DNA from: Adiantum capillus-veneris
Taxonomy: Eukaryota; Streptophyta; Polypodiopsida; Polypodiales; Pteridaceae
Assembly (NCBI GenBank): GCA_014529385.2
Contig: CM043968.1
Span: 22,435,484-22,499,483 of the forward strand
Reading direction: 5' to 3'
Length of the DNA stretch: 64,000 nt
In this document: positions 37,555-49,077 of the stretch, in pieces
Layout of the letters: every line of letters begins with the position of its first letter
Numbering within the stretch: position 1 is the stretch's first letter
Notes under the pieces: model-generated
Database searches by the model: none
What the model was told of the DNA's origin: nothing
Seen by the model: the letters and a program-made list of their open reading frames with translations, nothing else
Translations under genes and position numbers: made by a program

Positions 37555-38509
37555 AAAGACAGAGAATGGTTATTTACATTTGCAAAAGACCTATGAGACC
37601 AAAAAATTACATCACCTTCTGTCCAATATAGAACATACAAAGACAAAGGTAACAAATGCTAAAATGTCAACAGATAGGCGAGCCAATAGAGCCAGGTGGT
37701 GACCCTAATCTCTTTAGTGGCCGCCCAAGAAAGTACCATCACATGAACTCTCTCATCAGCCAATGCATCATGGCCTCAATCTGCCTTGTATGAGCTACTC
37801 CATGCCTCTCAATAAACATGCTGGTGATGTGATCTAAGAGAGGTACAAGGGCGTTGAGATCTATTAATCTCTGTAGCTCTAGCTAGGAGAGTCCCACGGG
37901 CTAAAAACTGAAGAATCATGAGGTCCTGCTAAGAACTGCTACTCTAGAAGAAATCTGTCACCTGCTTCTGAATGGATCCTTGGCTAGGGTGTATAGAACT
38001 GCGTAATAAAGCATGTATGTGCCTGCATAGCTCTAGCAAAAATAGACCAAGGCATCTTTGGTCTGTGTTATCCATTACCTTGGACAGAGACGCATATCCC
38101 TCTTTGAAGGGACAACGGAGTCATCCCCGTATCTCATAATATATTGAGCATCGACATAAATTTAGTCCTCCACAATGTCTAGCTCTAAGACACATAGCTA
38201 GTACATCCGTTGCTCAAAAGGTACCAAAGTGTATCCATTTGTCTCTCATCTACAATTGACAGAAGGAGGTCCAACCTGTTCTATGACACGTTGAAGCCCA
38301 TGCGACAAGTTTGAATCGGACATAAAATAAGTCCATCTTGATTGTGAAGAAAATGCTTTTTGAAAAAAGGCTCCTGAAACTGTACAAGCGAGCACATCCG
38401 CTCCAACTATGCAAGGGCGACATATCCTCATGTGAGGATTGAAGCTGCTGCCTCTCTCATCAAGAAAAAGGGTCTCATAAAAACGACTTGCCATGGTGTT
38501 AAATGTCAT
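37555..38509 (-). mobile_element. LINE fragment, minus strand
   Basis: Minus-strand frame 38509-38246 includes SNLSHGLQRVIEQ, matching THLSHGLRCAIGQ of the LINE C-terminal part in copies B and C. Further along, 37620-37560 in reverse gives TTTTTTGGTCTCATAGGTCTTTTGCA, the family tail. A related LINE in opposite orientation, without a (TC)n of note. Confidence 0.6.
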
Positions 38510-38931
38510 AACCTTGGTCTTGCCAAGGTTTCAGACAAATCTCTATTATATGCATAGCTACGTAGTACACCTGCCTCTTTGACCGACTCCATCATCCTTT
38601 GAAGGGTATCATAGGGATACACCTTCATACTCCTCTTTCGAAGCTGTGGTTGAAGGCCCACTTCAAACTTCCGCATCTTTTCCTCGTCCGAAATCTTCAT
38701 GAAAGGGGTGACTTTCAAAAGAATCCTACATCCCAACATGAAGCAACTTGGATATTTCACTGAAGTTTCCATTTCCAAAAGTAACTTCAAACTGTCTGAC
38801 AAAAGACAACGCATTGGAGATATCTCTCCGTCTTGTCCTTGAAGGTCACTTACTGCCCAATAAGTCCAATTACTACCTAGGAGTGCAAATATAAGTTCCT
38901 GACACCATGATCGCCGTATCTCACTAACCAA
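38506..38931 (-). pseudogene. Gypsy gag-like fragment
   Basis: The 141-codon minus-strand frame contains ISDEEKMRKFEVGLQPQLRK followed by YDTLQRMMESVKEA, the pattern of the Ty3/gypsy gag capsid C-terminal part (EEEK-RKFE-GL-P-LR). No zinc knuckle or pol follows. It lies next to the LTR piece at 38948. Confidence 0.5.
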
Positions 38932-38947
38932 TGTTTTACCACCTAGG

Positions 38948-39182
38948 TGTCACAAAGTGATGATGTGGCCTATCCAACTAAAGAGGACCTGTTTAAGCGC
39001 TTGAAAGTGGCCGAATTGAAGAGGACAAGCTTGGACACTCAAAAACTGATGACATGGCTGTTGTACGAACATCTTGCAACTCGCACCTGGTGGCCGTAGG
39101 GCTCTGAGTATGTCAATAACCACCCAGTAGTACAAATATACACATTGTAAGTTTTTGGCACCATGATTGACGTATCTCACTA
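38948..39182 (+). repeat. Gypsy LTR fragment bounded by a 50-bp direct repeat
   Basis: Opens TGTCACAAAGTGATGATGTGG like the other gypsy LTRs, then diverges. The sequence before it (38886-38931) and that at 39128-39182 share CACCATGAT-G-CGTATCTCACTAAC, a direct repeat around the LTR piece. Confidence 0.55.
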
Positions 39183-40766
39183 ACAAGTGATGGATTTGAC
39201 ATGGGGATTGAACCGACTTGTTTCCCTAACCCTATGCTACAAGTTGGTATTGATGGATGTCCATCAAAGTGTAACAACACCCCTCAAACAAATGTACAAA
39301 CTATTTATGCAAGAGGGTTCCAAACCTGGAAAACCTAATCTTAATGACTTGTCCGGGCAAGCATGTCCTGCGAGCAAGCTCATAAGCATGAGCAAGTTAG
39401 AAGTTTAGAACTCCCAAAAACCAATTCATGCACATCCCTTCACTAAATGGGACATACACAGGATAATTTATGCACCGACCACATTCTCTAACCTTTGTCA
39501 TCCCAGCCTGGTCATCCATTCCCGTTCCCATGTTACTATGCTGGATTCTTCGCTGTAGGACGCTATTTGAACCATAAACCTCTCTCAACTTTCAAGACAT
39601 TTGGATGGGGAAAGTTTGTGAAGGAAGATTTACCAGCAGACCGTGTCATCAAAGAAAAGATAAGAGCAAGAATGAGCCTAGGCAGAAATGGCAGTTAATT
39701 CAAATGCTGCTCAAGGTATCTTCTACCATCACCGACTTCCACACAGCCATTGGTTGATTACATAAGGTTGTTTGTTAAGCAGAACTCTTTCTACAGTATT
39801 AAAGCAAAAAGCAAAAGACCTTTTTTATCATGTTGCAGAGATTAAGATGTGCTTGTCGTGTACAGCAAGACATCTGAATGGAAGTACCTGCTTTCAATCA
39901 TAGGAGGTCCAGGAGAACTCCCCATAGTGCCGAATAGCCCAGAAGCTCTAAGTCTCTTGCTTATTTAAACCCTTCTTGTTTCTGATGTCAAACAAAGGCT
40001 TTTATCCATTAATCAAGCAGAACTATGGGCCTTAACTGTATGGAGGAAGAAGAAAGTAAGTATCACCAGCGGTGCATGTCCCCATTGCATGTATATGTGA
40101 CAAGATAATATGTTTATGTTCTCAGGTATGTAAAAAGGAGCTTTGCAGAAGCTTTTTGTGCAAAATGTGTGCATACAAACAGACAACAACCAACAGTAAG
40201 CATGTCCATATTGAGCAGTGCACAATGAAGGTACAATGATTTAGAATCCTCCAAAGAAAAAGATGGTGCAATGATTTAGAACCCTTCAACGATTACAAGT
40301 TTGTCTGCTACTTACTACTGTTCTTGATGAGAGAGAATGTAAAGCTACATGTTGCCACTCCATTTCCTGTGCAATCATGACTGCTGAGCAAGTCAAGAGT
40401 GCACGGTCACATTATGTTGTGTGCATGTGGGGGGGGGGGGTGTGTGTGTGTGTGTGTGTTTGCCAAATTTTGTTGTGGTAAATTCGGTCATTTGCAATCA
40501 GAATGTCCGGGCGGCGGAACCGCACCTCCAGCCTCCTCCTTTAGCTGTACCACCTCGACAACCTTCCCCTCCTCCAAAGTCCCCCCCGGAATTTAGACAC
40601 AATGGTGCTTTGATTTCCGCATTACCTTCTCTTGTGGACAAAGGGAAAGGGAAGCACGATTGATGTTCACCACTTGGCACACCTAATTTTAGAGTGTCCA
40701 AAGAAGCGGGAAAAGGCAAAGAGAAGGACATAGCGAAGGATGCCTGGATCGTTCCCAAAAAGACAA
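39183..40766. other. No gene recognised; possible exon near 39495-39698
   Basis: A frame at 39495-39698 (NHKPLSTFKTFGWGKFVKED) could be an exon but lacks a clear acceptor and any family match. Near 40470-40500 CCGKFGHLQSEC looks like a damaged gag zinc knuckle. An 11-G plus (TG)n run lies at 40430-40459. Confidence 0.35.
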
Positions 40767-41475
40767 TGTCACAAACTGCTGACGTGTCAAGCAACTGAAG
40801 ACCCAGAGGGTTAGGGCTCCCTGAGCCTAACCTTAGCCAACCTGCAGATCCTAGCCAAGGGGCCTAAACCCAAACAAAAGCAGAAGAAACGAAGGACTTA
40901 CCAACTTCCGAAGTCTTGCCGATGGGGCCCAAAAATAACAAAAACGTTAGGATTTTATCTAACACCTCCCAACTTATGGGACCCCGTTTGATGGGGCCCA
41001 AATTAATAAAATAAAGTAGGACACTACACACACAAAGACTTGCGTAAAGACTGGTGATGTGGGAGTTGTACGGACGCCCAAGTTTTGCGCCTGGCTGATG
41101 ATGTGGTAGGCTGTACGAACTTCCACGAATTGCGCTGGCAGCTTTTAGTGCCAGCTTTTGGGAACCATATTCTTTTGAATTTGATGCTTTTCATGTAAAC
41201 TACTTTTGGTAGGCCAAGGGCCTTCAAATCACAGGGTCTCTTTGTGCCATTCTACCAAGTGCACATGCAGAGCAAAGCCACAACTGTTGTATTGTGTTGA
41301 AGCAATATAAAGAAATACCGAAAAGGGCAGAACGATTTGGGGTCACTGCTCTCTTGAAATGGGACTCCGCCACTCCATGTCTCGTGTGCCGTGCATCTCT
41401 TTCCATTCAGTTGTTTTGAAGCGTCTAAAGTCTGTTTAGCTTGTTCTTATTGGCACGTGGTGCCCTCCCCTTACA
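40767..41475 (+). repeat. Gypsy LTR 1 of three in a row
   Basis: TGTCACAAACTGCTGACG to CCTTACA, about 709 bp, followed by TGGTGTTAGAGC, a mutated initiator-tRNA primer site, and a gag-like start (ATG at 41547). Confidence 0.7.
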
Positions 41476-41712
41476 TTGGTGTTAGAGCTCCAATCGTGTG
41501 TTTTTTCTTAAAGCATACCAATCCTACCAAGAACAGACAGAGCACAATGGCGTTTCTACATTCTACAAAAAACCTGCAGTTTCTTCTCGAAGAGCTTCGC
41601 AGCATACTTTCCCGGCATCCTCAGTAGAATCTCCCGATGCTGCAAAGTTTTCAACAATTCTTGAATTACAAGTTGCCCCGTCTAATGCCCCGGGTGGTAC
41701 CACCTAATCCGG
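41476..41712 (+). other. Short internal piece between LTR 1 and LTR 2
   Basis: Only 237 bp. It opens with the mutated primer site and holds the first codons of a gag-like frame before the next LTR begins. Confidence 0.55.
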
Positions 41713-42209
41713 TGTCACAAACCGTTGATGTGGCATGACCACCGGGCAAGACCATAAGCTGTACTGAATCCCGGAATTTGCGCTAACTGTTGACGTGGTA
41801 GACTGTATGGATTTCCACAAACTGCGCTGACAGCTGATGATGTGGCAGACTGTACAGATTCTCGCAAATTGCACTGGCTTCTTTTTTGGCAGTTTTCACG
41901 ACCAGATGCTTTTTGAAACAAGTTGCTATTGGGACAAATTGCTTTTGGGGCATCCCTTGTAAGAATAAATAAGACCCTTGGGGCCTCACTCTCGAGGGCA
42001 TCTCAACGCAGAGTTTGAGAGAAGAGGTCCCTTGGGTGTTGTACTCTGCTCAAGCATCAATATAAAAATAAATAATGAAAGGGGCGCTAGATTTTGGGAC
42101 CAATACCTCTGGGCACGGAACTATGCTGGGCCATGTCGACTAAATTGAATTGTGATTTAACTCATGTGTCGTGCCAGATTTCCGACTTGGGGTGCCCAAG
42201 TTTGTGACA
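41713..42209 (+). repeat. Gypsy LTR 2 of three in a row
   Basis: TGTCACAAACCGTTGATG to TTTGTGACA, 497 bp, then TGGTATCAGAGC at 42211-42222, a perfect primer binding site. Clearly a 5' LTR by position. Confidence 0.8.
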
Positions 42210-42541
42210 GTGGTATCAGAGCATCAAGCGTGTGCTTTTCTCAAAGCAGTCCTATCAAAGAACAGACAAGGCACTTGGGCACTTTGGAAAGCACTTTGAA
42301 AATTGTTAAGGAAGAATCTTCGTGCCCTGATCCCGGACTTCAAAGAGCAGACAGGACACTTGGGCACTTTGAAAAGCACTTTGGACATTGTTATTGAAAA
42401 ATCTTCGTGCCCCGACCCCGAACTTATTAGCCTTATAGAATCTTCATGCCCCGACCCCGGACTTAATAGCAACTCCCACCCTTACTTCATCGCGCATCGG
42501 GCGCGCTTCCGTCTTCATCACTCTGTCTTACACGACATAAG
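42210..42541 (+). repeat. Internal piece with three echoes of an 85-bp unit
   Basis: After the primer site, a unit holding AGACA-GGCACTTGGGCACTTT and CCCCGACCCCGGACTT occurs about twice in full and once in part. The chromovirus at 42542 is inserted here. Confidence 0.65.
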
Positions 42542-43099
42542 TGTCACAAAGTGATGACGTGGCGGACAGCAGAAACCCTAATTTCTGCCAGAAACCCTAA
42601 AATTCCTGCAAACCCTAATTTTTGCCAAAAACCCTAAATTCCAGAAATCGCGGAGGCGGACTTTTTTTTTATTTTTTTTTAAAAAAAATTTTTGGAAAAT
42701 GATGAGCGACGCGAATTTTGCTTTTGCTTTTTGTTTTTAAAAAAAAAAGAGAAAAGACTCTCAAGAGAGAGAGAGAACTGATGCTTTTGATTTTAAAAGC
42801 TTTTGGGGCTCTGCTTTTGGGCATCCCTTGTAACCTTTAAATTAGTGGTGAGGGCCTCACTTCTCAGGGCATCTGGACGCAGAGTCTGAGAGTGAAACCC
42901 TAACCGCTCTCTTGTACTTTGATGATTGATTAATACAAAAAGAAATACCGAAAGGGGCGCCAGTCTTTGGGGCCAATATCTCTAGGCACGGAACTCCGCC
43001 GGGCCAGTGCAAATCTATTGTGATCTGTGAATTGTTTTGAAGTGGTTATTTGGTGCTGTCGCGGTTGATTCTTGACTTGGAGTGTCCAAGTTTGTTACA
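42542..43099 (+). repeat. 5' LTR of chromovirus
   Basis: 558 bp, TGTCACAAAGTGATG to TTTGTTACA. Contains a T/A homopolymer block near 42661-42700 and the phrase GAAATACCGAAAGGGGCGCC shared by the family. Confidence 0.9.
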
Positions 43100-43100
43100 G

Positions 43101-43112
43101 TGGTATCAGAGC
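43101..43112 (+). promoter_or_regulatory. Primer binding site of chromovirus
   Basis: TGGTATCAGAGC, perfect for initiator tRNA-Met, one base after the LTR. Confidence 0.85.
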
Positions 43113-43169
43113 ACGGCGGATTTCTCTTCTACGGGAAATCCGATCCCCGAATTTTTTTCCGCGGCACCT

Positions 43170-44690
43170 ATGGCTTCAGGCAATGATCAGTCGACTCCCT
43201 CTGCATCTGGAGATGCGGGCTGGGATCACAACGAAGATTCAGACAGAGAGTATGGCCCGCCTCGGCCTACTCAGGCGGAGCAAACAGAGATGGAGCGTCG
43301 TCAATTGATTGGCGATGCAACAAAGATGATGCTCAATTTTGCCAAGGACCCGAAGATGGTAAAATATATGAACCAGACCTCTTTGAAAGAGGTACAGATG
43401 GAGTGGCAGAGAACCACAACACCACTCCCGAAACCCGCTCTCAAGAAACCTTCTGCCTCCAAGAAATATACGGAGAAGGAACTGGAGAACGTGGTTGATG
43501 CACGGATTGCTCAGCTTTTCGACGTGCAAAAGAAAGGCAAAAAGCACGGCAAAAAAAAAGCACGGCAAAAAGCAGAACAAAGGTACTGACTTCCCGGGAT
43601 ATTTGGGTCGTCAGTCGACATTCGACAAAGCAAAGAAACGGAAGAAGCGTGTTCGATTTGAAGGAGTACCCAGTTCTTCTTCTTCTTCTTCTGACAGTTC
43701 TTCTAGCTCCTCGGATTAGAGCGAAGAAGACAGAAAAAAAAGCAAAAAGCGAAGCAAGACACAAAGCTTCGGAACGGGCAAGAAAAAGGCAAAGAAGGCT
43801 ACATCTCGCCCAGAGACTGACAGTTCTACTGAGGACTCGTCTACAGACAGCTCAGATTCCGATGACGAAAAGTTTTATGCGAACAAGAAGAATTTTTACA
43901 AAGCCAACCAGTATGACTTTCTCGAAGATAACAGCAAGAAAGTCCGAGAGTTTAAGGAAGGTGGCCACTCGATCAAGTTTGATACTTTTCAGGATACTCA
44001 GATGCTTCGAAGGCTTTGTCTTTTATACAGCAGTTTGACATCGCTTTCGCGGGAGGACGCTATTCAGAGCACTCCAAGATTCGGAGAGCTGCCTCTTACT
44101 CTGAGGGGAATGCTCGTACTTGGTGGTCCACGCTTCTATTAAGCAAGACTGTGCTAGTTACATGGCTGAAATTCAAGAGGCTTTTTATTTCTTCTTGGTT
44201 GACTCAAGAGTTTGAGCGAGATATACGAGCTGCTTGGAACCATCTCCGGATGACCAAGAGCGATACAGTGAATTCTTATTGTGAAAGATTCTGGAGCTCT
44301 TTTCTACCCGCCTCTTCATTCAGAGAACAGATTGAGCGGTTTACCTTGGGTCTACCTACAGAGATCCGAGATCACTGCTTGGAACAGAAGTCAGCTTCTA
44401 TTCAGGAGTTGATGAGTCATGCGAAGCGGGGCTTTGCCATTCACTCTGGCAGTCTGACCTACCCCACAGATGAGGCCATGACACAACGAGCCGAACAGAC
44501 TTCTGGGAATGAAAGTAGAATGAAAAAGAGCAACCCAGAGAAAAAAAAAGGATGCACGACCCAAGCTTACTCCTGAGGAGAGAGCTCGCTTCATCAGAGA
44601 GGGGAAGTGCTTTGGATGCGGGAAACATGGACATATTTCCGCAAAGTGCCCTGATAAGGCACAGAAAGAACAGAATGATAAAGACGACGA
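43170..44690 (+). pseudogene. Chromovirus gag, frameshifted
   Basis: Capsid-type protein. ATG at 43170 (MASGNDQSTPSASGDAGWDH). A shift near 43540 in an A-run and a TAG at 43718-43720 in a serine-rich stretch break the first part. Capsid-like sequence resumes after more shifts: GNARTWWSTLLLSK (44106-44150), ERDIRAAWNHLRMTKSDTVN, and FTLGLPTEIRDH. A shift near 44550 precedes the zinc knuckle CFGCGKHGHISAKC (44608-44649). Lysine-rich segments lie between. Cannot make an intact protein. Confidence 0.85.
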
Positions 44691-47340
44691 CAGGTCTGAG
44701 AGTTCGAGAGCAGCTGAGGAATGTGGCAGAAAAGGCAGATAGAAAAGCAGAACTGGTACCACATGGCGTGGGACTTGCACCAAATCAAATGAATGAAAGT
44801 ACAAACTTTGCCATTTTTTTGGGGCAAAGTGAAGGATCAGGAAGCTCTTTTGAAGGAGCCAAGGCCAACTTCTTTTCACTTGGAATTGGCGGCTCGATTT
44901 GGAACTGCGCCCGACAGACTGACGCCACTGGCGAAGGTAGTTCGACTGGCACCCGGATGGGATGTTGCCATTACACCGAGCATTGGCAAACTTCGTTTGC
45001 AATGACAGGGGTGTTCAGGGCACGTGAGTGACGTTCTACTCGGGATCCCTTGGTACCACAAGAACTACGCCGTGGTTGACTACCGGGCCGAGAAAGCGAC
45101 TTTGATAAATGAAGGGCTTAGAGATTGTACTTGATGAACTTCAGTTTTCTTACTCATTCTTTTGGGAGAACTGAACGATGGATAAAGGTTGAATATGTTT
45201 TGACCTGAAGAAAAGAACGCCAAGATTTTTTTCTCCACGCTCATGCCGATTGCTTTTGAGAGGGCCTGAAGATCATACCATTGATCTGATATCTGGAAGC
45301 ACGCCACCGAATCGGCCACCTTATCGTGTGAGCCGAGTACAGAATGAAAAGATTATGAACTCAGTGAAAGACCTCTTGGAAAAGGGTCTTGTCCAGCCTA
45401 GTACTTCACCGTATTGCTCTCCAGTGTTGTTGGTTTTGAAGAAAGACGGATCTTGGAGAATGTGCATCGATTATAGCACTCTCAACGAAATCACCATCAA
45501 GAACAGATTTCCGATTCCTAGGATCGATGATATACTCGACAGGTTACAGGGATCCTCGTGCTTTAGCAGGATTGACTTGAAGAGTGGATATCATCAGATC
45601 AGGATAGCACCAGGAGATGTCTACAAGACAGCTTTTCGGACGACTTTTGGGTTATTTGAGTTTTTGGTGATGCCTTTTGGCTTAACCAATGCTCCTGCGA
45701 CATTTAACCGGATGATGGATAGGATTTTTCGAGAGTACAGGCTATTTGTTGGCACTTTCTTTGACGACATCATTGTTTTCTCCAAGAATGAGGCAGAACA
45801 CAGAGATCATCTGCTTCAAGTCTTTCAGGCATTACGAGATCACACGTTAGTGATTAATGCAAAGAAAAGTGAATTTTTCCTACCAGAGATACACTTTTTG
45901 GGACACATTGTGTCAGCAGCACGAGTGCGAATGGACCCGGCCAAGATAGAGACTATCCGTGATTGGCCCGATTTGAGGAATGTCCATGAAGTTAGAAGCT
46001 TCTTGGGACTGTGTTCGTACTACAGGCGGTTCATACGAAACTTTGCAGAGGTTGCTTCCCCTTTGCATACCTTGACACAGAAAGGAGTACCTTTTTCGTG
46101 GGGACCCACAGAGGTGACTGCCTTTCAGACATTGAAAGAGAAATTGACTACGGGACCTATTTTGACTTTGCCGGACTTGCAGAAGTCATTTGAAGTATTT
46201 TGTGATACTTGTGGTCGTAGTCTAGGTACGGTCTTGATGCAAGAAGGCCATGTCATAGCTTACGAGAGCCGTTTGTTCTCTAGGCCGGAGATGACAGCAC
46301 ATATCTATGGGAAAGAGCTTTTGGCGGTTATCCATGCTCTTACTCAGTGGCGGCATTACCTACTCGGAGCGGATTTTATTGTCTTTACAAACCATCAGAG
46401 TTTGCGCTACTTCTTGTCACAGAAGCAGCTTTCGGAAAAGCAGATGCGGTGGGTGAACATCTTGTCACAGTTCCACTTCCAAATTGTCCATGTGCAGGGA
46501 CAGAAGAATGTGGTGGCAGATGCTTTGTCTCGGAAACCGTTGGTTCTGGCTATTCCCGCGATACATCATAGGAGCTTCGAGGATATGGTCGATCAGTGTG
46601 CCACAGATACAGATTTTGCAGATATTTTCACACGGATACGGGATGGGGAGACAGTAGCTGGATACTCCCTTCGGGAAGGCTACTTGATGAAAAAGACTAT
46701 GTCGTGCGTTACACAGCCGTTGAGGGAAAAGGTTATGACTGATTGCCACTGTCCACCTTTTACGGGTCACCGCAGCATTGCTACCACCATGAAAGGGGTA
46801 GAGAGAGATTTCTTTTGGCGGAGACTGAAGAAGGATGTGGAAGAGTTTGTGCGCAGTTGCTTGGTATGCTAGAAGGTCAAGTTTGACAGGCATAAGGCAC
46901 AGGGATTGTTACAGCCTTTACCCATACCCACCCGCCCCTGGGAAAATATTGAAATGGATTTCATTTTTTTTGATCTCCCGAGAATACAGAATGATCACGA
47001 TGATTTTCCGATTACATGGCACGCCTGAGACGATTGTCTCCGACAGAGACCCCAGATTTATGAGTTTGTTTTGGAAGGCAATTTGGGAGAACATTGGGAC
47101 GCGGTTGCAGTTCTCGTCATCGTTCCACTTGCAGACTGACGGGCAATTTGAGATTGCCAATTCAGTGATTTTAGATTTATTGAAGTCTTGTATCTCGGAT
47201 CAGAAGACTCAATGGGAAAAGAACTTACCTTTGGTGGAATTTGCCTACAATAACACGATACACTCTTCGACGGGGAAGACGCCATGTGAGATTGTTGAAA
47301 CTGCTGCAAAGGTTCCATCCTTCCTGAGCACGAAAGATTA
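44691..47340 (+). pseudogene. Chromovirus pol: protease link, RT, RNase H, partial integrase
   Basis: Protease is poorly preserved; its end is seen as LGIPWYHKNYAVVDYR (about 45040-45090). The frame 45250-46872 (540 codons) is intact: RVQNEKIMNSVKDLLEKGLV, FSRIDLKSGYHQIRI, catalytic FFDDIIVFS (45763-45789), FLGHIVSAARVRMDP, SFLGLCSYYRRFI, RNase H motifs FCDTCGRSLG (Asp kept) and VADALSRKP, and the integrase zinc part ending VRSCLVC. A TAG at 46870 follows. In integrase, NIEMDFIFFDLP jumps to FRLHGTPETIVSDRDPRF, losing the stretch between the first and second catalytic Asp; NTIHSSTGKTPCE remains. Another TAG ends it at 47341. Confidence 0.85.
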
Positions 47341-47910
47341 GAAATTTGAAGCGGATGAATATTCGCGAGATTTGGATACGGCTTTTGCCAAGGTTCGCGA
47401 GACTTTGCAGGAGTCTCAAGAACGACAGAAAAAGGCAGCGGATCGCCATCGTCACGACTGGAAACTGAAGGAGGATGATTGGGTGCTCTTACTTTTGAGA
47501 AGGCACGCCTAAGAAAGAAACAGGGAAAGGAGAGGCTTTTTCCAAAGCTTAGTATGTGATACTACGGACCTTTCCAGATTACTGACAAGATAAATGATGT
47601 CTCCTTCCGATTGAAACTGCCAGATACTTGGAGGATTCACAATGCATTGCATGTGAGTCTCTTGAACCCTGTTAAGGGTGATGTGCCTTATGATGGGGAG
47701 CTTGATGAGCAACCCAAAGTGGAAGAAAACGAGGAGATCCTTGTTCCTGAACAGATTTTGGCACATAATGATACGAAGAAAGGTAAAGTCCGAAGGCGGT
47801 TCTTGGTTAAGTTCAAGAACTTTCCTGCATTTGATGCGAAGTGGATGGAGGAGGAGGACCTAGCAGATACTCCTCGGATTGTGAAACTTTACCTCGATGT
47901 TTTGGTTTAG
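47341..47910 (+). pseudogene. Chromovirus integrase C-terminus and chromodomain
   Basis: After a stop, FEADEYSRDLDTAFAKVRE and QKKAADRHRHDWKLKEDDWV continue, then frameshifts, then WRIHNALHVSLLNPVKGD and the chromodomain VEENEEILVPEQILAH...FLVKFKNFPAFDAKWMEEEDL (47710-47865). Chromodomains read histone marks and bias insertion to silent chromatin. The aromatic positions are partly changed. Ends at TAG 47908. Confidence 0.8.
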
Positions 47911-48516
47911 CATAGTCTACTCCAAACGGAACCCAGAAACTCAGCTTGGCCGAAGATCTGGTGCAGTGGGATGCACAAGAGGGGAGTTACTCCACTCCTT
48001 TGTCAACAGATGCCTCGATTTTGATACTAAAGTCACTGATGTCTCTTTGAGCTTCAGGGATACTGAGAGCTGACAGTATTCTGCTGGATGACTTTATGAA
48101 ATGGAATTCCTGATTATGATACTGATTTGTTCTTGACTTCTTGTGAGTGCAGGAACTGATAGCCGAAATGACTGCAGCATTTTGGTCTGATTGATCTCGA
48201 ATAGACATGGTTGCAATAGGGGTTAGTCAATCGGACATCGATGAGGTCCCGATTGGACCTAGATGTGATTGCTAGCTACATTGCCGATAAATCATGGTCT
48301 AAGATCCGAATGAATGTTGAATGTCATGTGATGTCCTGCGATGTCTGGTGATGTCCTGTGATGTCGTGTGATGTGACTGTCGATTTTGTACATGTGCTAG
48401 ATGTGTGTTCCTAGTACGTAGGTACTAACAGTCAGTGTCTGCTAAGACGGTTTATGGCTTTTGTCGGTTTTGTAGGCGTAATCGCGGTCGATTACAATGC
48501 TTTCAAGAGGGGGGTA
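47911..48516 (+). other. 3' untranslated part of chromovirus with purine tract
   Basis: Noncoding. It has repeats of GTGATGTC (48325-48375) and ends with the polypurine tract CAAGAGGGGGG before the 3' LTR. 48150-48310 resembles 50225-50390, downstream of the element. Confidence 0.7.
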
Positions 48517-49077
48517 TATCACAAAGTGATGACGTGGCAGACAGCATAAACCCTAATTTCTGCCAGAAACCCTAAAATTCCTGCAAACCCTAATTTTTGC
48601 CAAAAACCCTAAATTCCAGAAATCGCGGAGGCGGATTTTTTTATTTTTTTATTTTTTTTTTAAATTTTTTTGGAAAATGATGAGCGACGCGAATTTTGCT
48701 TTTGCTTTTTGTTTTAAAAAAAAAAAGAGAAAAGACTCTCAAGAGAGAGAGAGAACTGATGCTTTTGATTTTAAAAGCTTTTGGGGCTCTGCTTTTGGGC
48801 ATCCCTTGTAACCTTTAAATTAGTGGTGAGGGCCTCACTTCTCAGGGCATCTGGACGCAGAGTCTGAGAGTGAAACCCTAACCGCTCTCTTGTACTTTGA
48901 TGATTGATTAATACAAAAAGAAATACCGAAAGGGGCGCCAGTCTTTGGGGCCAATATCTCTAGGCACGGAACTCCGCCGGGCCAGTGCAAATCTATTGTG
49001 ATCTGTGAATTGTTTTGAAGTGGTTATTTGGTGCTGTCGCGGTTGATTCTTGACTTGGAGTGTCCAAGTTTGTTACA
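48517..49077 (+). repeat. 3' LTR of chromovirus
   Basis: 561 bp, TATCACAAAGTGATG to TTTGTTACA. The terminal TG is TA. Apart from two other substitutions and the T-run it matches the 5' LTR. Confidence 0.9.

Larger units (their letters stand above)
42542..49077 (+). mobile_element. Ty3/gypsy chromovirus, complete ends, defective body
   Basis: 6.5-kb element. LTRs are 42542-43099 and 48517-49077; primer site, gag with zinc knuckle, protease-linker, reverse transcriptase, RNase H, integrase and chromodomain follow in gypsy order. TAAG is shared on both sides (42538-42541 and 49078-49081), fitting a 4-5 bp target duplication. LTRs differ by about three substitutions plus a T-run length change in some 560 bp, so the insertion is recent. 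Yet gag has several frameshifts and integrase lacks a central part. It lies inside the internal piece of another gypsy element. Confidence 0.9.

Noticed and set aside
43072-44827. Extra ORFs on both strands over gag
   Set aside because: Out-of-frame shadows of the broken gag; only pieces with capsid or zinc-knuckle motifs were kept.
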